The position numbers and the translations under genes are program-made. A DNA stretch of 6,807 bases from Flavobacteriales bacterium (GTDB lineage: Bacteria; Bacteroidota; Bacteroidia; DT-38). A model generated the notes under the pieces. That model saw only the letters and a program-made list of their open reading frames with translations, was not told the DNA's origin and did no database searches. How positions within the stretch are numbered: position 1 is the stretch's first letter; every line of letters starts with the position of its first letter. Below, piece by piece: positions 1 through 4,636 of the stretch. The DNA lies in contig JABSPR010000124.1 of NCBI GenBank assembly GCA_013214975.1, forward strand, positions 1-6,807. Reading direction: 5' to 3'.

Positions 1-1216
1 GAATTGGTCGAAGGCGAAGAGACTGGGAAAGAACATTAATACACCTTATCACGAGTCGTCGGCATGTTATTCTTATGATTCCAAGACTTTATACTTTGTT
101 AGCGATAAGCCAGAAGATTCATATGGCGATCATGATATATACTTAAGCCATTGGGATGAGGATAAAGAGGAGTGGGGCGAACCTAAAAATCTTGGACCAG
201 CTGTTAATACACCTCTAAAGGAAGAATCTGTTTATATGCACCCGGATGGTAAAACACTATACTTTAGTTCTCAAGGGCATATGTCGATGGGTGGGTTAGA
301 TATCTTTAAATCTGTTCTCGAGGATGGTAAATGGTCTACTCCTGAAAACTTGGGATACCCAATTAACAGTGCAGATAAAGATGTATTCTTTGTAATTGGT
401 GCCAGCGGTAAGCGAGGTTATTATTCATCTTATAAGAAGAGTGGGTATGGTCGTGAAGATATCTATATGATTACATTCTTAGGACCGGAAAAAGAGCCAG
501 TGTTAAACGGAGAAGACAATTTGTTGGCCAGTGTTGCGAGTCCAGTTAAAGAGAAGGTAGTCGCTAAAAAAGTTGAAATTAAGACGAGCAACTTAACGAT
601 TCTTAAAGGGGTTATATCGGATGAGAAAACAGGAGATCCATTAGAGGCTACAATTGAAATTATGGATAATACGAAGAATGAAAAGGTTGCTACTTTTAAG
701 TCGAACCGAGCATCGGGTAAATATCTTGTGTCTCTTCCTGCTGGTAGGAATTATGGTATTTCGGTTAATAAAGTAGATTACTTGTTTCATTCAGAGAACG
801 TTAATGTGCCAGCTAACGTAGGTGGATATTCCGAAATAATTCGAGATGTTACTCTGAAAAAATTCGCAGTAGGTACAAAGATTATTCTTAGAAATATTTT
901 CTTTCCATTCGATAAATATGATTTGACCCCTGAGTCGAATGCTGAGTTGCAAAAACTAGTTAAGCTATTGAAAGATATGCCGTCACTGAAAATTAGAATA
1001 GGCGGTCATACGGATAGTAAGGGTAGTGATGTGTACAACCAGAAGCTTTCGGAGAATAGAGCAAAAACTGTTGTTCAGTATTTAATTAGCAATAAGATCA
1101 GTAAAGATCGCTTGGAGTTTGCTGGTTATGGAGAAGTTCAGCCAGTGTCTACTAACGATACCGATGAGGGGCGACAAGAAAATCGCCGAATTGAGTTCGA
1201 AATTATTTCTAACTAA
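1..1216 (+). CDS. OmpA-family envelope protein with PD40 propeller repeats and a carboxypeptidase-regulatory-like domain (5' partial, PorE-like architecture)
   Basis: The frame is open from base 2 with no stop, so the gene enters from the left; the ATG at 236 is internal because propeller sequence continues upstream of it. 404 residues are visible. Residues 1-158 carry about three PD40 (WD40-like) blades, marked by TLYF at 29-32 and 85-88 and by DIY/DIF strands at 45-47, 100-102 and 153-155. Residues about 197-285 look like a carboxypeptidase-regulatory-like beta-sandwich (LKGVISDEKTGDPLEA). Residues about 294-403 are an OmpA_C domain, with FPFDKYDL, then GGHTD and LSENRA. Asp338 and Arg353 sit 15 residues apart, as do the diaminopimelate-binding Asp and Arg of OmpA-type domains. 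The protein probably sits in the periplasm or outer membrane and holds peptidoglycan non-covalently. The domain order matches PorE of the type IX secretion system, which also has N-terminal TPRs, but many Bacteroidota paralogues share it, so PorE identity is unproven. It converges on the - strand operon. Confidence 0.93.
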   Translation, partial: NWSKAKRLGKNINTPYHESSACYSYDSKTLYFVSDKPEDSYGDHDIYLSHWDEDKEEWGEPKNLGPAVNTPLKEESVYMHPDGKTLYFSSQGHMSMGGLDIFKSVLEDGKWSTPENLGYPINSADKDVFFVIGASGKRGYYSSYKKSGYGREDIYMITFLGPEKEPVLNGEDNLLASVASPVKEKVVAKKVEIKTSNLTILKGVISDEKTGDPLEATIEIMDNTKNEKVATFKSNRASGKYLVSLPAGRNYGISVNKVDYLFHSENVNVPANVGGYSEIIRDVTLKKFAVGTKIILRNIFFPFDKYDLTPESNAELQKLVKLLKDMPSLKIRIGGHTDSKGSDVYNQKLSENRAKTVVQYLISNKISKDRLEFAGYGEVQPVSTNDTDEGRQENRRIEFEIISN

Positions 1217-1781
1217 TCCAGTGAGGAATTTCTAAAAGATTAGAAAGTACTGCCTGTAGCTGTTCTGGATTGTAAGTTCGCCAAGCAACAAAGTTTAAAT
1301 CTTCATTCCAGTTAAAGTAATCCAAGATATTTTCAGATTCAAATTCACGTAGAACATGATTTTGAAAATTCACTATCGCTATCCAACCATCTTCTATTTC
1401 CTCTTTCCATTCTTCGTAGTAAGAATCATCAGAAGCGTGAAAATTCAAAATGTTTTCTCCGATAAGAGCGAATTTATTAATACCATGAAACATTAAGTCA
1501 TCAAGGATATTGCGCTTAAAATGCATGATATCGTTGTTAATACAATCATTCCATTCACCAATTAACTCGATACATGCAAACTGAGTATCATAATCAACGA
1601 AAATAATTTTAATGTAAAGTGTTGTAGAGCCAATGTGGTCCCATTGAGGATGAATGAAGTGATCATAGATTTTGTTTTCTAGATCGAGCTCACTGTAGTC
1701 GCGTTCAAAAAGAGGTGATTTCTCGTCTTTCGACGAAACGTAAATATTACGCCATGCATAGTGAGGTTCAATGTCTACCAC
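1209..1781 (-). CDS. Acidic conserved hypothetical protein, 190 residues
   Basis: Function is not recognised. The predicted protein is soluble, with no signal peptide or membrane segment. It is strongly acidic (36 Asp/Glu against 12 Lys/Arg) and rich in tryptophan (eight: residues 10, 47, 77, 125, 133, 158, 167, 188). Distinctive stretches are HPQWDHIGSTTLY (44-56), IELIGEWND (71-79), IGENILNFH (107-115) and SDDSYYEEW (117-125). From memory these resemble an uncharacterised protein family in Bacteroidota; I could not check this. The start is a GTG directly after the TAA of lhgO and in the same frame. I chose it because no ATG occurs before residue 86, and upstream extension is blocked by that stop. 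No Shine-Dalgarno is visible, so expression may depend on translational coupling to lhgO. It is the last gene of the presumed operon, and its TAG lies inside the end of the convergent OmpA-family gene. Confidence 0.8.
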   Translation of the reverse strand: MVDIEPHYAWRNIYVSSKDEKSPLFERDYSELDLENKIYDHFIHPQWDHIGSTTLYIKIIFVDYDTQFACIELIGEWNDCINNDIMHFKRNILDDLMFHGINKFALIGENILNFHASDDSYYEEWKEEIEDGWIAIVNFQNHVLREFESENILDYFNWNEDLNFVAWRTYNPEQLQAVLSNLLEIPHWIS

Positions 1782-2981
1782 TTAATTAAGTTGATTGAGT
1801 GCTAAGCCAGCGATGGTTTCACCTACTGCCAAAGAAGAAGTGGCTGCTGGAGATGGTGCGTTACAAACGTTTATTATTTTATCCCTTTCCATTATGCTAA
1901 AGTCATCTAATAAGTTTCCTTTAATATCGCATGCCTGTGCTCTTACTCCAGCATGAGCAGGGGTAAGATCATCTTCCTGTATTTCTGGTAATAATTTTTG
2001 TAAGGCTTTAGTAAAGGCTGCCTTTGATATTGAACGATGCATTTCACCCATACCAACTTTCCAGTATTTAGCAACAACTTTTTGAAATCCAGGCCAAGCT
2101 AAAGATTCCATGAATTCGGCTATGTTTACATCTGTTAGTTTATATCCTTCACGTTTAAATGCTAATACGGCATTTGGACCAGCCTCTATTTCACCACTAA
2201 TCATTCGAGTAAAATGCACACCTAAGAATGGAAAGTTTGGATCTGGTACAGGATAAATAAGGTTGTTCACCAGGTGTTTAGCACTGTCTTTAAACATGTA
2301 ATACTCTCCTCTAAACGGAATGATTTTTATATCAAGATCAGGGAAGGTTTTCCTAGCGATCTTGTCAGAATACAGTCCGGCACAATTAACTACAAGGCTA
2401 GTTGAGAAACTACCTTGATCTGTTTCTATTGTAAGCTCATTTCCTTTTTCTTGAATGTCTAAAACTTTATGCTTTAACTTAATTTTGCCTCCTTTTTCTT
2501 GAATGAGTTGAGCATATACTTTTGATACTTGCTTATAGTCTATTATTCCAGTTTGAGGAACCCAAAGTCCTTTAATGCCATTAACATGTGGTTCTATTTC
2601 TTTTAATTCTCCCTGATTGATTTTTTTAATGCCTTTAAGTCCATTTTCGATTCCTCTTGAGTAGATGTTTTCCAGAGGTTGAAATTCTTCCTGAGAAGTT
2701 GCAACAATTATTTTACCACACATATCGTGTGCAATATCATTTTTCCTACAGAAGTCCAGCATTAGATAGTATCCCTTTATGCAATTAATTGCCTTTAAAC
2801 TTCCTGGTTTATAGTAGATTCCAGAATGTATTACACCGCTGTTATGACCCGTTTGATGTCTGGCAACACCGTCTTCCTTCTCCAATAAACAGAGCTTGAT
2901 TGTAGGCTTTTGTTCTAATAATTGAAGGGCTGTGGCTAAACCTACAATTCCTCCACCAACTATAATTACATCGTATTTCAT
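1782..2981 (-). CDS. lhgO: L-2-hydroxyglutarate oxidase/dehydrogenase (FAD-dependent, DAO fold)
   Basis: This flavoenzyme oxidises L-2-hydroxyglutarate to 2-oxoglutarate, passing electrons to oxygen or the quinone pool. The 399 residues match the usual family length. The N-terminus has the Rossmann dinucleotide motif GGGIVG (9-14), followed by an acidic residue (Glu34 in LLEKE) suited to bind the ADP ribose. The segment TGHNSGVIHSGIYYKPGS (44-61) is characteristic of LhgO/L2HGDH. Further landmarks are VVNCAGLYSD (197-206), YPVPDPNFPFLGVHFTR (243-259), HAGVRAQ (343-349) and NAPSPAATSSLA (374-385) near the flavin at the C-terminus. No csiD or gab genes adjoin it, so a role in lysine or glutarate breakdown is not supported here. 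Removal of L-2-hydroxyglutarate made by side reactions of malate dehydrogenase is the likelier role (inference). Its ATG overlaps the murQ stop by four bases (ATGA), and its TAA abuts the GTG of the next gene. Confidence 0.93.
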   Translation of the reverse strand: MKYDVIIVGGGIVGLATALQLLEQKPTIKLCLLEKEDGVARHQTGHNSGVIHSGIYYKPGSLKAINCIKGYYLMLDFCRKNDIAHDMCGKIIVATSQEEFQPLENIYSRGIENGLKGIKKINQGELKEIEPHVNGIKGLWVPQTGIIDYKQVSKVYAQLIQEKGGKIKLKHKVLDIQEKGNELTIETDQGSFSTSLVVNCAGLYSDKIARKTFPDLDIKIIPFRGEYYMFKDSAKHLVNNLIYPVPDPNFPFLGVHFTRMISGEIEAGPNAVLAFKREGYKLTDVNIAEFMESLAWPGFQKVVAKYWKVGMGEMHRSISKAAFTKALQKLLPEIQEDDLTPAHAGVRAQACDIKGNLLDDFSIMERDKIINVCNAPSPAATSSLAVGETIAGLALNQLN

Positions 2982-3790
2982 TCTTGTTGTTTTGATTCAA
3001 TAGCTTTTCGAACACTGCCAAACTTTAAGAGCATATCCTTAGCCGTTGCATAGTCTACCCCAATTTCGTTCACGATCATCTTGGTACCTCTGTCAACTAG
3101 TTTGTCGTTGCTAAGCTGCATGTCCACCATTTTGTTTCCTTGAACTTTTCCGAGTTTAATCATCACCGATGTGGTAATCATATTTAGAACTAGTTTTTGT
3201 GCGGTACCAGCTTTCATACGTGTACTACCAGTAACGAATTCTGGTCCAACCACAACACTAATAGGGTACGATGCTACTTCGGCTAAAGGGGATTCATCAT
3301 TACACGTAATACAGCCTGTAGTTATATTGCGTTCGTTACATTTTTCAAGTGCTCCGATAACATAAGGAGTTGTTCCTGAAGCTGCAATTCCAATTACTAC
3401 ATCTTTCTCATTTACTTCATGCATTAGTAAATCTTTCCACCCTTCTTCCCAGTCGTCTTCCGCGAATTCAACTGCTTTTCGAATAGCTGTATCTCCACCT
3501 GCTATAAGAGCAATAACTAAACCTTGTGGTACACCGAATGTCGGTGGGCATTCACTAGCGTCTACAATACCTAAACGTCCGGAGGTGCCTGCGCCTAAGT
3601 AAAATAGGCGACCACCATTTTTTAGTTTAAGAGTTATTTGGTCTACAATTTTTTCAATTTGAGGGATTTCTTTTTGAATGGATTCAGCAACAGTCTTGTC
3701 TTCTCTATTGATATTAGATAAGAGTTCATTCGTCGTCATTTTTTCTAAATGATCGTGGTTCGAAGGGGTTTCCGTTGTTTTTATTCCCAT
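2978..3790 (-). CDS. murQ: N-acetylmuramic acid 6-phosphate etherase
   Basis: MurQ cleaves the D-lactyl ether of MurNAc-6-phosphate, giving GlcNAc-6-phosphate and D-lactate, a cytoplasmic step of peptidoglycan recycling. The 270-residue protein has a SIS sugar-phosphate isomerase fold. Signature motifs are GRLFYLGAGTSGRLGI (60-75), DASECPPTFG (77-86), VVIGIAASGTTPYV (131-144) and VTGSTRMKAGTAQKLVLNM (186-204). Glu80 and Asp112 align by motif with the proposed catalytic Glu83 and Asp115 of the E. coli enzyme. The first ATG is favoured because the usual N-terminal pattern (TTETPSNHDHLEKM, then NREDKTV) begins just after it. It is about 28 residues shorter than E. coli MurQ at the C-terminus, with a single short helical segment there. 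The gene follows the barrel gene by nine bases and overlaps lhgO by four. No MurNAc kinase, phosphotransferase transporter, AmpG or NagA gene is in the window, so its substrate supply is encoded elsewhere. Confidence 0.96.
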   Translation of the reverse strand: MGIKTTETPSNHDHLEKMTTNELLSNINREDKTVAESIQKEIPQIEKIVDQITLKLKNGGRLFYLGAGTSGRLGIVDASECPPTFGVPQGLVIALIAGGDTAIRKAVEFAEDDWEEGWKDLLMHEVNEKDVVIGIAASGTTPYVIGALEKCNERNITTGCITCNDESPLAEVASYPISVVVGPEFVTGSTRMKAGTAQKLVLNMITTSVMIKLGKVQGNKMVDMQLSNDKLVDRGTKMIVNEIGVDYATAKDMLLKFGSVRKAIESKQQE

Positions 3791-3799
3791 AGTTATACG

Positions 3800-4564
3800 T
3801 TAAATCTTTTTCCTCCCGTTTTTGAGTTTTCTATTAAAATAATAACCAAGTTTCATATCAAAAGAGAATGATCTAAACTTATTTTCCTTGAAAGTAACAG
3901 CAGCTGCATCTTGTCTTTCAGCTTTATTGAACTGATGCGTATAATTTGGCTGAAGGATAAGTACCATCTTGGTTTTAACGTACATGCTAATGCCTAAGCC
4001 CACATTACCACCAATATACCATGGGTTATATAATTTTAATTCTCTGTTTATTAGTTTGTCATCACTGAATTTCCCCGAACCATCTTCATCCAAAGAAAAT
4101 GTTGCTATTTTCTCACTCACCAATCGACCTAGATGTAGACCCGTTGAAAATATTAAGCGCGACTTTTTATTTAATTCTTTGTGCCAATTAAACACTGCAG
4201 GAGTTTCGACATAAAAAGCGTTTAGTCTAACTAGTTTATCTGGTGCATCTGGGTATGTGAGTACTTTTTGATATCCTTTATTGACAAAGAACAATCCAGT
4301 CGAGAAACTATTTAAATCTGTCATGAAAGATTTAAACTCTATTCCATAGTTATAAGACCATTTTATGTCGTACAAATCGATTTTGTTTAAATCTGGATTG
4401 TTTTTAATTGTATCTCTATTTAGGCGGTTATATTGGCGATCTAATTTGTCGGACATATTCTCGATAGAAGGAGAGACCATGACAGTAATTTGCCATGTCT
4501 CAGTTGCGATACAAAATTTTCCTCCAAAAATGCATGCCAAAAGAATCAATACGATTTTATTCAT
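3800..4564 (-). CDS. Predicted outer-membrane beta-barrel protein (porin/PorT-like family), secreted
   Basis: The 254-residue protein starts with a short signal peptide: Lys3, a hydrophobic core at about 4-14, and a plausible signal peptidase I site after Ala20 (CIA/TE). LLAC at 8-11 resembles a lipobox but lies too close to the N-terminus to be trusted. The rest shows alternating, aromatic-rich beta strands with polar loops: YNYGIEFKSF (71-80), FSTGLFFVNKGY (87-98), NAFYVETPAVFNW (115-127), RLIFSTGLHLGRLVS (136-150), YIGGNVGLGISMYV (183-196), KMVLILQPNYTHQF (199-212) and SFSFDMKLGYYF (232-243). This is the pattern of the small 8- to 10-strand barrels (outer membrane beta-barrel domain) common in Bacteroidota. 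The final aromatic YYF is followed by a basic tail, NRKLKNGRKKI, so the barrel signal is not at the extreme C-terminus. The role is unknown. It comes first in the tight gene run with murQ, nine bases downstream. The ATG at 4564 is preceded by AT-rich sequence without a Shine-Dalgarno. Confidence 0.82.
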   Translation of the reverse strand: MNKIVLILLACIFGGKFCIATETWQITVMVSPSIENMSDKLDRQYNRLNRDTIKNNPDLNKIDLYDIKWSYNYGIEFKSFMTDLNSFSTGLFFVNKGYQKVLTYPDAPDKLVRLNAFYVETPAVFNWHKELNKKSRLIFSTGLHLGRLVSEKIATFSLDEDGSGKFSDDKLINRELKLYNPWYIGGNVGLGISMYVKTKMVLILQPNYTHQFNKAERQDAAAVTFKENKFRSFSFDMKLGYYFNRKLKNGRKKI

Positions 4565-4636
4565 AGTATAAAATTAAGGAAAGGATGAAAGACGGAGAGG
4601 ATGCCGAATCAAATATTGGCAGGAGTTATTAACGAA
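4565..4636. other. Intergenic spacer, the only non-coding gap longer than 10 bases
   Basis: These 72 bases separate the end of the E1 gene from the start of the beta-barrel gene, both on the - strand. Any separate promoter for the barrel-murQ-lhgO run would most simply lie here or in the end of the E1 gene. On the - strand AATATTTG (4610-4617) is one base from the Bacteroidota -7 consensus TAnnTTTG. It has no properly spaced -33 partner, so I do not call a promoter. No stable hairpin followed by a T-run is visible, so readthrough from the E1 gene is possible. Confidence 0.5.

Noticed and set aside
236..238. ATG at 236 as the start of the OmpA-family gene
   Set aside because: The frame is open to base 2 and encodes another PD40 blade upstream, so this Met is internal.
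3171..3365. 64-codon open frame on the + strand
   Set aside because: It lies wholly antisense to the SIS domain of murQ, whose conserved motifs fix the true frame; its translation resembles nothing.
3800..3818. GGGAGG on the - strand upstream of murQ as a Shine-Dalgarno
   Set aside because: It lies about 20 bases from the ATG, too far to serve, and is explained as Gly-Arg codons of the preceding gene.
3969..4214. 81-codon open frame on the + strand
   Set aside because: Antisense to the beta-barrel gene, with no recognisable protein features; a shadow frame.
4531..4534. LLAC near the N-terminus of the barrel protein as a lipobox
   Set aside because: The cysteine would be residue 11, leaving too short a signal peptide, and a better type I cleavage site follows Ala20.
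4365..4571. 68-codon open frame on the + strand covering the start of the barrel gene
   Set aside because: Antisense to the signal peptide and N-terminus of the barrel gene; its hydrophobic ends are explained by the complement of the real coding sequence.
4608..4625. Imperfect inverted repeat (GCC...GGC) in the spacer as a terminator
   Set aside because: Only about five pairs counting a wobble, an eight-base loop and no following T-run; too weak to call.
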